DNA of 64,000 bases, taken from the NCBI GenBank assembly GCA_002786355.1, contig PGCO01000003.1, positions 1 to 64,000 of the forward strand, given 5' to 3'. Position numbers and translations under genes: made by a program. This document shows, piece by piece, positions 8,583 through 17,124 of this stretch; within the stretch, counting starts at the first letter, position 1; each line of letters starts with the position of its first letter. This DNA is from Sediminibacterium sp. FEMGT703S (GTDB taxonomy: Bacteria > Bacteroidota > Bacteroidia > Chitinophagales > Chitinophagaceae). Below the pieces are notes generated by a model. That model was not told the DNA's origin. It saw only the letters and a program-made list of their open reading frames with translations, and made no database searches.

Positions 8583-9434
8583 TTATTTATATGCAACTGC
8601 TACTTGTTTACTAGTGCCCAAATTTTCAATTCCTAATTCTATTTCATCCCCTGCCTGAATATATATTGGTTCAGGTTTTATGCCCAAACCCACTCCTGGT
8701 GGTGTGCCAGTGCTAATGATATCTCCGGGCAATAAAGTCATGAACTGACTGATATAATGTACTAAAAAGGGAATTTTAAAAACCAAGTTCGATGTATTAC
8801 TGTTTTGAAAAGTTTTACCATTTACGGTCAACCACATATTTAAATTATTTACATCAGCTATTTCATCAGTGGTAGCTAACCAGGGCCCAAGGGGAGCAAA
8901 ACTGTCGCATCCTTTACCCTTTGCCCATTGTCCACCACGCTCTAACTGAAAAGCTCTTTCACTGTAATCATTATGTAAACAATATCCTGCCACATAATTC
9001 ATAGCATCTGCTTCTTCTACATAACTGGCTTTCTTGCTCATCACAAATGCAAGTTCCACCTCCCAATCAGTCTTTTCACTGTTGCGTGGGATAATCAATT
9101 GATCGTTGGGGCCACATAATGCAGTGGTAGATTTAAAAAAAATAATCGGTTCTTCCGGAATAGGCGCATTGGTTTCTTTACAATGATCTATATAGTTTAA
9201 ACCAATACAGATGATTTTTGAAGGTCTTGCTACTGGAGAACCAAGTCGGATGCTTTGCGCTACTTCTGGTAAAGTAGGATTTTTTGCAATAAAGGATTGT
9301 AGTTGATTTAAACCATCCTGTTCAAAAAAAGCTTCATTAAAATCTGAAAAAAATGCAGACAAATCATACCATTTGTTGTTCATTATAATGCCTGGCTTTT
9401 CTTTTCCTAATTCTCCAAATCGAATCAATTTCAT
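8583..9434 (-). CDS. FAH-family hydrolase, probable 2,4-diketo-3-deoxy-L-fuconate hydrolase
   Basis: Predicted last enzyme of the pathway, cleaving 2,4-diketo-3-deoxy-L-fuconate to pyruvate and L-lactate. The fold signature is clear: ICIGLNYIDHCKE, EPIIFFKSTTAL, the metal-ligand region DWEVELAFV, and the C-terminal GDIISTGTPPGVG. At 283 residues it resembles the single-chain bacterial members. It is cytoplasmic, with no signal peptide. It follows the fucosidase gene by 18 bp. Fumarylacetoacetase or ureidoglycolate lyase activity is less likely given the context. Confidence 0.85.
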   Translation of the reverse strand: MKLIRFGELGKEKPGIIMNNKWYDLSAFFSDFNEAFFEQDGLNQLQSFIAKNPTLPEVAQSIRLGSPVARPSKIICIGLNYIDHCKETNAPIPEEPIIFFKSTTALCGPNDQLIIPRNSEKTDWEVELAFVMSKKASYVEEADAMNYVAGYCLHNDYSERAFQLERGGQWAKGKGCDSFAPLGPWLATTDEIADVNNLNMWLTVNGKTFQNSNTSNLVFKIPFLVHYISQFMTLLPGDIISTGTPPGVGLGIKPEPIYIQAGDEIELGIENLGTSKQVAVAYK

Positions 9435-9452
9435 ATGCTGTAATTTATATTT

Positions 9453-10799
9453 TTATAATCCCCCCTGCCCTCTATATAATTTAATCGGTTTGTCTAAAGT
9501 TAATTTAATGACTGTTACATATTTGTCTAATGAGGTTTCAGGGAGGTTGATATAAACCAATCCGGGCACATGGCTCCAACTGATTTTTCCAACTATTTTG
9601 TGTGTTGGTTGAATACTAGAACCCAGTACCGTAATATCTTTTATTTGATTCTCTAATCCCTTTAACATAATTTGACCACTGTTTTTACCATGTACAAAAA
9701 GATATAAACTGGTTGAATCTTTTGACAAAGTAGAAGGCCCATAATAATGACCTTGAGGAATACCACCGATGGTATTAAAAATGGCTTCCCCATTTTTTTT
9801 ATTCCATGCACCCAATTCTTTTAATACATTGATTTGTTCTGCAGGAATTGTACCATCTTCCATTGGCCCCATATCTAATAATAAATTACCTCCATTGGCA
9901 ACTGCATCTACAAAAATGGTGATTACTTCATAGGGTGTTTTCCAATTATTGTCGTGATGAAATCCCCAATTGTCATTCGTAGTCATGCAAAGTTCCCACC
10001 AATTATCCTTTGGTCTTGATACTGGAAAATTTTGTTCGGGGGTGTCATAATCACCATACCCTTGTAAACGACCATTGATAATTGCATTGGGATTTTTTGT
10101 CAGAATTATATTGCGCACTTTTTCTGATTCCCATTCTTCTGCACTATGTTCCCAGTCTCCATCAAACCACCACAAATCTGGATTAAACTGATTGGCTATT
10201 TCTTTGATTTGACCTTGAAAAAAATTCCTGAATCGATTCCATCTATCGTAATCATTTTTTACTTGATACCTAGAACTATCTTTTAAAAAGCCCGGATAAT
10301 CTTGGTGTGACCAATCAATTAAAGAATAATAAGCACCCGTTTTGATATTTCGCTTACGTAATTCTTCGATGAAGGGTTGAATCATGTCTTTTTTAGCAGG
10401 TGTTGCTTTCATGCTACTCAGCTCATTCATTTTGGTATCATACATGGCAACCCCATCATGATGCTTGGTGGTAATTACTGCATATTTTGCACCACTTTCT
10501 TGAATTAGTTCAGCCCAAACTGAGGGATTATATTTTTTTAAAGTAAACCCATTCAATTGTTTCATGTAATTGGCATAACTTATTTTCTTGTTATGGAAAC
10601 TCCATGATTCATCAATTCCATCTACCGCATAAATTCCTGCATGAATAAAAATACCCAACTTGGCGTCTGCGAACCACTGCATTTTGTCCTTTATTGAAAC
10701 GGGATTTATTTTTTGCTGTGCATTCAAGCGAATACAAGTAATCAATAAGATAAATATTGCACCAAGTTTTCTAATTATCAATCGGTTTATATGATTCAT
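9453..10799 (-). CDS. GH29 alpha-L-fucosidase, exported
   Basis: Releases L-fucose from fucosylated glycans. A signal peptide (about residues 1-27, ending LNA-QQ) sends it to the periplasm or outside. GH29 landmarks are KLGIFIHAG (about 47-55), TTKHHDG (about 110-116) and the nucleophile motif WWFDGDW with Asp213. The 448 residues cover the catalytic barrel and a short C-terminal beta domain. It is encoded inside the fucose catabolic operon, 5 bp after an SDR gene, so release and use of fucose are expressed together. No SusC/SusD pair is present, suggesting small or already solubilised substrates. Confidence 0.93.
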   Translation of the reverse strand: MNHINRLIIRKLGAIFILLITCIRLNAQQKINPVSIKDKMQWFADAKLGIFIHAGIYAVDGIDESWSFHNKKISYANYMKQLNGFTLKKYNPSVWAELIQESGAKYAVITTKHHDGVAMYDTKMNELSSMKATPAKKDMIQPFIEELRKRNIKTGAYYSLIDWSHQDYPGFLKDSSRYQVKNDYDRWNRFRNFFQGQIKEIANQFNPDLWWFDGDWEHSAEEWESEKVRNIILTKNPNAIINGRLQGYGDYDTPEQNFPVSRPKDNWWELCMTTNDNWGFHHDNNWKTPYEVITIFVDAVANGGNLLLDMGPMEDGTIPAEQINVLKELGAWNKKNGEAIFNTIGGIPQGHYYGPSTLSKDSTSLYLFVHGKNSGQIMLKGLENQIKDITVLGSSIQPTHKIVGKISWSHVPGLVYINLPETSLDKYVTVIKLTLDKPIKLYRGQGGL

Positions 10800-10804
10800 G
10801 CTAC

Positions 10805-11569
10805 TTAATTATTCAATTTAATAAAACCCCCATCAATAGGATAATCACTGCCTGTTATAAATGCAGCTTCTTCACTGGCTAAAAATAAGGCCAATGAAGC
10901 CACTTCTTCTGGTTTACCCATTCTGCCTATTGGTTGAGATTGTGATAGTTTTTCAAATATTTGCGCTTGTTGATCAGGATAGTTTTTTTCGATAAAGCCG
11001 TCTACAAAGGGCGTATGTACCCTGGCAGGTGAAATAGAATTGCAGCGAATATTTTCTTTTAAATAATCTTTTGCTACTGACAATGTCATTGCCATTACGG
11101 CGCCTTTAGCAGTGGAATAAGCAAACCGATCTGCGATACCAACCCAAGCTGCTATAGATGCCATATTGATAATAGAACCACCACTTTGCTTTCTCAATTG
11201 AGGTATAGCAGCACTAATACAATTATATACCCCCTTTACATTTACTTGCATGATTTTATCAAAATCTGCTTCAGATGTGGTGTCGGCTTTACCAATATGT
11301 GCAATTCCTGCATTATTTACCAAAATATCAATCGCACCAATTTGATTAAAGGTATTCATCACTGATGCGTTCATAGATACATCACAGGCATGCGCATAGG
11401 CAAGTCCTCCCCCTTTTAGAATCTCGTCTACTGTTGAGTTGGCCTGATCCATTGTGAGTTCAATGATATGTACTACGGCACCCTGTTTTGCATATAATTG
11501 TGCAATGGCTTTTCCGATACCGCTACCCCCTCCTGTTATCACGGCTATTTTATGATCTAGTCTAAACAT
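10805..11569 (-). CDS. SDR family, probable 2-keto-3-deoxy-L-fuconate dehydrogenase
   Basis: Predicted to oxidise 2-keto-3-deoxy-L-fuconate to the 2,4-diketo acid with NAD+. The cofactor motif TGGGSGIG (12-19), NNAG (85-88) and a complete active site (Ser138, Tyr151, Lys155 in YSTAK) are visible. The segment IADRFAYSTAKGAV and the following NIRCNSISPARVHTPF resemble known 2-keto-3-deoxy-L-fuconate dehydrogenases. At 254 residues it is a standard classical SDR. It follows the dehydratase gene by 15 bp, matching the reaction order. Confidence 0.83.
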   Translation of the reverse strand: MFRLDHKIAVITGGGSGIGKAIAQLYAKQGAVVHIIELTMDQANSTVDEILKGGGLAYAHACDVSMNASVMNTFNQIGAIDILVNNAGIAHIGKADTTSEADFDKIMQVNVKGVYNCISAAIPQLRKQSGGSIINMASIAAWVGIADRFAYSTAKGAVMAMTLSVAKDYLKENIRCNSISPARVHTPFVDGFIEKNYPDQQAQIFEKLSQSQPIGRMGKPEEVASLALFLASEEAAFITGSDYPIDGGFIKLNN

Positions 11570-11584
11570 TTGTCTAAATTAATT

Positions 11585-13243
11585 TTATAAACTTACTCCT
11601 CTTTTCCAAGGAATAAAATCATCTTGATTTAATTGCACCGCTTTGGGAATGATGATGCCACTTGCTGCATTGATACAATATTCAAAAATAACTTCCCCCA
11701 TTTCTTCTATTGTTTTTTCACCACTGATTACAGGCCCACAATCTATATCAATAATATCGCTCATCTTTTTAGCTAATACTGCATTTGTAGCCACTTTAAT
11801 AACAGGACATACTGGATTTCCTGTTGGAGTACCTAATCCTGTTGTAAACAGTATTAAAGTTGCTCCTGCTGCTGCTTTTCCGGTAGTAGCTTCAACATCA
11901 TTGCCGGGTGTACAGACTAAACTTAATCCTGGCTTTGTAGCTGGTTCTGTATAATCTAATACATCAACTACTGGTGCAGTGCCTCCCTTTTTTGCAGCTC
12001 CTGCACTTTTCATTGCATCGGTTATCAATCCATCTTTGATATTACCTGGTGAAGGATTCATATAAAATCCTGAACCCACTTGATGCGCCAATGCATCATA
12101 GGATTGCATTAATTGAATAAATTTTTGAGCAATAGTTTCATTCACACATCGATCAATTAGGTTTTGCTCTACCCCACATAGTTCAGGAAACTCTGCTAGT
12201 AAAACTTTTCCACCTAAGGCAACCAATAAATCTGCTGCATAACCCACAGCAGGATTAGCAGAAACACCGCTAAATCCGTCACTTCCGCCACATTTTACAC
12301 CAATGGTTAATTTACTTAAAGGCGCAGGTTGTCTTTGCTTATGATTAATTTGAATCAGCCCTTCAAAAGTTTGTTTAATTGAATGCGCAATTAATTGTTC
12401 TTCACTTTCAGATTCTTGTTGTTCAAAAACATATAATGGTTTATCAAATAGTGGATTTTGAATCTTAATATCATTCACTAAATGTTGAACTTGTAAATGC
12501 TGACATCCTAAGCTTAATACTGTAATGCCCCCAACATTGGGATGATTGGCATAAGATGCCAACAACGCACTCAATGTAGCAGCATCTTGTCTTGTACCCC
12601 CACATCCTCCTTGGTGGTTTAAGAATTTTATGCCATCTACATTTTTAAATACTCTGTTGATATTGGCAGTAGGTGTTAAACTAATATTGACTGAGTCAAG
12701 GCTTTGGCCATTTTTAAAAGCAGTTAATAAATCTTGTGTATAGCGTAAATATTTATCCGATACAGCATATCCTAATTGATGATGCAAAGCCTCTTTAATA
12801 ACATCTAAGTTTCTATTCTCACAAAATACGGTAGGAATAAATAACCAATAATTAGCAGTTCCTACTTGGCCATCGTTTTGATAATATCCATTAAATGTGG
12901 TGTGTGCATATTTTGAAACATCAGGTGCCTGCCAATGATAAGACACCCCCCTGTATCCATAGGGTTCAGCAGCGTGTTTTAAATTATCTGTAGTCATTAA
13001 ACTGCCTTTCAAAACATTGGCTTGTATTTTACCAATTAATACCCCATACATAATCACTTCAGCTCCTTCTGGCAGGTCGCTAGTATAAAACTTGTGTTTG
13101 GCTTTTATTGTATCTCTTAATGTATAAACTTGATTTTCAAATTCAACCACTGTATCTTTTTCCAAATCGGTTAATGCAACTAATACATTGTCGGTTGGAT
13201 GCATGCGGATGACTTGTCGGATAATATTATTCTCGTTCATCAT
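11585..13243 (-). CDS. UxaA-family (altronate dehydratase-like) dehydratase, probable L-fuconate dehydratase
   Basis: Predicted to dehydrate L-fuconate to 2-keto-3-deoxy-L-fuconate, filling the one step otherwise missing from this operon; many organisms use an enolase-superfamily enzyme instead. It has an N-terminal SAF domain (about 1-90) and a large UxaA domain with LNHQGGCGGTRQD, GVKCGGSDGFSG and FPELCGVEQ, which hold the conserved Cys/His residues. The track ORF starts at a TTG inside fucP; the ATG at 13243 overlaps the fucP stop as TAATG and gives 552 residues. Altronate dehydratase activity cannot be excluded, but no other hexuronate genes are nearby. Confidence 0.8.
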   Translation of the reverse strand: MMNENNIIRQVIRMHPTDNVLVALTDLEKDTVVEFENQVYTLRDTIKAKHKFYTSDLPEGAEVIMYGVLIGKIQANVLKGSLMTTDNLKHAAEPYGYRGVSYHWQAPDVSKYAHTTFNGYYQNDGQVGTANYWLFIPTVFCENRNLDVIKEALHHQLGYAVSDKYLRYTQDLLTAFKNGQSLDSVNISLTPTANINRVFKNVDGIKFLNHQGGCGGTRQDAATLSALLASYANHPNVGGITVLSLGCQHLQVQHLVNDIKIQNPLFDKPLYVFEQQESESEEQLIAHSIKQTFEGLIQINHKQRQPAPLSKLTIGVKCGGSDGFSGVSANPAVGYAADLLVALGGKVLLAEFPELCGVEQNLIDRCVNETIAQKFIQLMQSYDALAHQVGSGFYMNPSPGNIKDGLITDAMKSAGAAKKGGTAPVVDVLDYTEPATKPGLSLVCTPGNDVEATTGKAAAGATLILFTTGLGTPTGNPVCPVIKVATNAVLAKKMSDIIDIDCGPVISGEKTIEEMGEVIFEYCINAASGIIIPKAVQLNQDDFIPWKRGVSL

Positions 13244-14535
13244 TATTGCAATATTTCTTTTTTGATTGTTCGCATTTTTAGCGCAAATAATAAGACAACA
13301 ATAAAACAAATGAAGGGAATAAAATACCCATTTTGTATACTGCCTGTTTTATCGGAGATAATGCCCAAAATTGGCGGCAGCACTGCTCCCCCTACAATAG
13401 ACATAATGATTAAACTAGAAGCTGGTTTAGTAGCATTACCCAAACCGTTGATTCCTAAAGCAAAAATGGTTGGGAACATGATTGACATAAAGAATGCGAT
13501 TCCGATTAGAGCATAAATCGTAATCATTCCTTTACCATAAATGGCTATTAAAGAAAGTAAGATATTGATTACTGCATAAATGGCTAATAGTTTTACTGGT
13601 TTTATATACTTCATAAAAAAAGTACCTGCAAAACGGCCAATCATAAATGCAGCACCGTAGAATGCAGTATAGGTTGCTGCTTCTTTGTCTGATAAACCTG
13701 CCGAAGTTGCTGCGAAAACTAGGAAAAAGCTACCCACGCAAACTTGTGCTCCTACATAAAAAAACTGTGCAAAAACGGCCCATGCCAATTGTGGATGTTG
13801 AAGCGCGTATAAAAAGCTGTTATTTTCTGAACTTGACTCTTCTTTAATATCTGGCAATGGGGTAAAATAGAAAATGATTGCCATGATTAATATCACAATA
13901 CCAAGAACAACAAATGGTAATTTTACGCTGTTGGTTTCTGTTTGAATAAAAGCCGCTAAAGCATCTCCCGACAACGCACTGATTGCTGCATCTGTTTTAT
14001 CAGAATCGGTTAAAATTAACCATCGCCCTACCAGGGGTGCAATGAATGCAGCTAATCCATTGAAAGACTGTGCCAAATTTAAACGGAAAGCTGCTGTTTC
14101 TGCAGGTCCTAATACAATGGCATAAGGATTGGCAGCTGTTTCTAAAATAGCCAATCCACATGCTATAATGAATAATGCGCCTAAAAAGAATCCATACGTA
14201 TGGGTATTGGCTGCTGGCACAAACAAAAATGCCCCGCATGCAAAAAATAATAATCCAATTATAATTCCTGAACGATAACCATATTTTTTCATGATTAATC
14301 CCGCAGGTATAGCCATCAAAAAATAGGCAATAAAAACTGCTGAATCCACCAAAGAGGATTGCAAAATCGATAGCTGAAAGGTTTTACGTAAGTGCGCAAT
14401 TAATATAGGGTCAATATTGTGCACAAATCCCCAAAAGAAAAACAAGCTGGTAATTAAAATGAATGGAAATAGCCAACCTTTTCGGGCACTTAGGTCATCT
14501 ATATTTTTGTTCCGCATACTTGTTTGTAGTCCCAT
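13243..14535 (-). CDS. fucP: L-fucose:H+ symporter (FucP-like MFS transporter)
   Basis: Imports L-fucose with protons across the inner membrane. It is a 12-helix MFS protein with the FucP/FGHS-type opening SLFFFWGFVHNIDPILIAHL and the acidic residue of that helix. ANPYAIVLGP and FRLNLAQSFNGL in the middle are characteristic of the family. The track start at 14586 is a TTG; ATG codons at 14535 (used here, 430 residues) or 14517 are better. It is the first gene of the operon and its stop overlaps the dehydratase start. No regulator gene is adjacent. Confidence 0.9.
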   Translation of the reverse strand: MGLQTSMRNKNIDDLSARKGWLFPFILITSLFFFWGFVHNIDPILIAHLRKTFQLSILQSSLVDSAVFIAYFLMAIPAGLIMKKYGYRSGIIIGLLFFACGAFLFVPAANTHTYGFFLGALFIIACGLAILETAANPYAIVLGPAETAAFRLNLAQSFNGLAAFIAPLVGRWLILTDSDKTDAAISALSGDALAAFIQTETNSVKLPFVVLGIVILIMAIIFYFTPLPDIKEESSSENNSFLYALQHPQLAWAVFAQFFYVGAQVCVGSFFLVFAATSAGLSDKEAATYTAFYGAAFMIGRFAGTFFMKYIKPVKLLAIYAVINILLSLIAIYGKGMITIYALIGIAFFMSIMFPTIFALGINGLGNATKPASSLIIMSIVGGAVLPPILGIISDKTGSIQNGYFIPFICFIVVLLFALKMRTIKKEILQ

Positions 14536-14628
14536 AGGAATAAATATAAGGCATATATTTATATATTCAAATACACAATCAATCAAGTTATATTAGACCG
14601 CATTTTAGTTAATTTATAAGCAGTAATA

Positions 14629-15543
14629 ATGAACCAATTTTTAGCACAAATATCAATCGTAGTAGATGATTATGATAGAGCGATCGAATATTACACTAAA
14701 CAATTACATTTTGATTTAATTGAAGATACTAAACTCAGTGAAAGCAAAAGATGGGTAAAAGTAAAGCCAAAAGGGTTGGGAACATGTAGTTTGTTGTTAG
14801 CTAAAGCTGCTACTGATGAACAGCAATCAAGAATTGGTAATCAAACCGGTGGTCGTGTCTTTTTATTCTTACACACCGATGATTTTAAACGCGATTATCA
14901 AAATTTACTAAATCATCAAATTACCATCATAAGAGAACCTAGTAGGGAAATATATGGAACTGTAGCAGTATTTAAAGATTTGTACGGTAATTTATGGGAT
15001 TTAATTGAGCCAGTGAGTCAAATAAATCAAGCAATCTCATCAGCTCAAATTCCAAAATATAGCGAAGTAGATTTAGCGCCTGTTGAAACTAGTTACAAAA
15101 AAGTGCTCTACATTAGCTGGAGTTTCTTTTTTGGTTTAGTTATTAGTATTCTTTTACCAATATTTTATTGGATTGAGTCATTACAGAAATCATGGATTGT
15201 TTTGTCGGTTATTGGAACTATTCTACTATGCATAGTTGTTTTAATAGCATTTATTGAAATTGGATTTAAAAATTTGGCATGGGCATTAAGGGATAAGGAT
15301 ATAATTTTTAAAAAAGGATGGCTTTTTCAATCAACCTATATCATTCCATTTGTTAAAGTGCAGCATTGTGAATTACTTAGTGGGCCTATTGGGAGAAAAT
15401 TTGGTTTAGCTTCCATAAAACTCAATACAGCTGCAAGTAATGATATTGATATTAGCATTAATGGCTTAAAGCAGGATACTGCTGAACAGTTGAAGGCTTT
15501 TATAATTAATAAAATTGAAACTGATGAGCACCAACAAATTTGA
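14629..15543 (+). CDS. VOC domain fused to YdbS-like bPH2 membrane protein
   Basis: One uninterrupted 304-residue frame joins two unrelated modules. Residues 1-133 are a VOC domain closely matching the gene at 6236. Residues about 135-304 begin with a linker (IPKYSEVDLAPVETSYKK) that looks like the normal N-terminus of a YdbS-type protein, then two transmembrane helices (about 160-178 and 185-208) and a bacterial PH domain. The 3' end overlaps the next bPH2 gene by 20 bp, the usual YdbS/YdbT arrangement. The fusion would put the VOC domain at the cytoplasmic face of the membrane. A sequencing error that removed a stop cannot be ruled out without reads. Confidence 0.8.
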   Translation: MNQFLAQISIVVDDYDRAIEYYTKQLHFDLIEDTKLSESKRWVKVKPKGLGTCSLLLAKAATDEQQSRIGNQTGGRVFLFLHTDDFKRDYQNLLNHQITIIREPSREIYGTVAVFKDLYGNLWDLIEPVSQINQAISSAQIPKYSEVDLAPVETSYKKVLYISWSFFFGLVISILLPIFYWIESLQKSWIVLSVIGTILLCIVVLIAFIEIGFKNLAWALRDKDIIFKKGWLFQSTYIIPFVKVQHCELLSGPIGRKFGLASIKLNTAASNDIDISINGLKQDTAEQLKAFIINKIETDEHQQI

Positions 15544-16999
15544 TTGGTCTGAGCCGCAAAAGCTCTCCCCTGTTGCATTGGTGTTTATTTTAGTCAAAAT
15601 AATCAAAGATAGCTGGCCCCTTGTTTTAATTGCACTAGGTAGAATAATCATCAATGAACAAAATGAAACAAAAAGAAATACCAGCTTTGGTGTGTATTTT
15701 GTTTTAGGAATAACTTTTTTGATATTATTAATACATCTTAAACAATTAATTAATTTTTTCAAATTTCGTATTTACATACAAGGAACTGAATTAATGGTTA
15801 AAAGTGGGTTACTATCGAAATCTATTACCATTGTGCCTATCAATAGAGTACAATCTGTTCACTTAATAGAAAATTACTTGCATAAATTAACCAATACCTG
15901 TAAACTTAAGATTGAAACGGCAGGATCCGAAGCAACCGAAATAGAAATTGAAGCAATTAGCAAAGAGCGAGCGATATCACTTCAAGCATTGTTACAAAAT
16001 GCCGCAATTGAAACGATACAGCAAAAAAATATTGAACAGGTGCAGATTATGGGAATAAGATTTGCAGACGTAATAAAATTAGCCATTTCTGAAAATCATA
16101 TCAGAACATTCTTAATTATACTTGGATTTGCCTATTCAAGAATTGAAGATTTAAAACAATTATTTGGCTATGATGCATCCAATATTATTGATGAGCAAGT
16201 TGAACAAGCCGATTTTTCTACTTTGGGTATTTTGACTTTATTAACTTTTGGCTTATTAGTCACATTAATTGTCTCATTTATTCGAGTATTGCTTCGATAT
16301 AATGAAATGACCATATTTTCTAACAAAAAAGGGTTTCAAATGGAATGGGGATTTTTACAAACCCAACAAAAAATGCTCATTCAAAATAAGGTTCAGTTAA
16401 TTAGTTGGGACAATAATTTTATTCGAAAAGCGCTAGGAATTAAAATCGTTCGGTTTTTTATGACAGGAGAAGACATACTTAAACCAAAACAACATATTCA
16501 GCTACCTATAATGCAATCAGCTTTATTGTATCAATTGATTTCACCTTATCAAGCAATATGGCCTTCGCAAGATGAAAAGCCTAACAGTGTAGACAAAACT
16601 TATGGCTGGAGAGAAACTGTTTTATTTGTACTACCGATAACATTAATAGGTGCTATAGCAATCTATTTTTGGAATCCTGTGTACATAATTATCCCCTTAC
16701 TAATTTTTATTTATTCAACAATTTCAAATTGGGTAAAATATAAAAAATTTCGGTTTTGGATGAATAAGACTACTATCCAAATACAAAAAGGTATTTGGGG
16801 AGAAGAAAACATCTTGCTAAACTTTAATAAAATCCAACAAGTATCTATCAAAACAAGTCCTTTCCAAAGAAGAAAAAACCTTGCTACAATTGAATTGTAT
16901 ACAGCTGGTGAAACTGTTACTATCCCTTTCATACCTAAAGCACAAGCTCAATATATTGCGGATTGGGCATTATTCTGCATCGAATTTAAACAGCAATAA
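15524..16999 (+). CDS. YdbT-like protein with repeated bPH2 domains
   Basis: A 491-residue membrane protein with three bacterial PH (bPH2) modules separated by paired hydrophobic helices. The recurring core is visible as SKSITIVPINRVQSVHL, TQQKMLIQNKVQLI and ENILLNFNKIQQVSI. The track start at 15515 is TTG; the ATG at 15524 lies inside the end of the preceding gene and suits translational coupling. YdbS/YdbT pairs are widespread, with an unsettled membrane role. The pair probably forms one complex. Confidence 0.87.
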   Translation: MSTNKFDWSEPQKLSPVALVFILVKIIKDSWPLVLIALGRIIINEQNETKRNTSFGVYFVLGITFLILLIHLKQLINFFKFRIYIQGTELMVKSGLLSKSITIVPINRVQSVHLIENYLHKLTNTCKLKIETAGSEATEIEIEAISKERAISLQALLQNAAIETIQQKNIEQVQIMGIRFADVIKLAISENHIRTFLIILGFAYSRIEDLKQLFGYDASNIIDEQVEQADFSTLGILTLLTFGLLVTLIVSFIRVLLRYNEMTIFSNKKGFQMEWGFLQTQQKMLIQNKVQLISWDNNFIRKALGIKIVRFFMTGEDILKPKQHIQLPIMQSALLYQLISPYQAIWPSQDEKPNSVDKTYGWRETVLFVLPITLIGAIAIYFWNPVYIIIPLLIFIYSTISNWVKYKKFRFWMNKTTIQIQKGIWGEENILLNFNKIQQVSIKTSPFQRRKNLATIELYTAGETVTIPFIPKAQAQYIADWALFCIEFKQQ

Positions 17000-17124
17000 T
17001 TGGGAAGATTCCGTTAAAGGAAAAGTATTTTTATACCTTTTAAGAATAAAGCAAAAATTCCCGTTTTAGTGGCATAAAAATTGGTTTTTAATAAGAGAAT
17101 ATTTTTTTCACCAAACCTATTTTT

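Noticed and set aside
13243-13309. Upstream TTG start for the UxaA-like dehydratase
   Set aside because: It would lie inside fucP; the ATG at 13243 overlapping the fucP stop (TAATG) matches the family N-terminus.
14536-14586. TTG-initiated N-terminal extension of FucP (MIDCVFEYINICLIF)
   Set aside because: The start is TTG and the extra residues do not resemble the FucP N-terminus; ATGs at 14535 and 14517 are available.
6236-15543. Fucose region as an integrative element with attachment sites
   Set aside because: No integrase, tRNA target or short exact direct repeats were found; the flanking VOC copies are diverged genes, not att sites.
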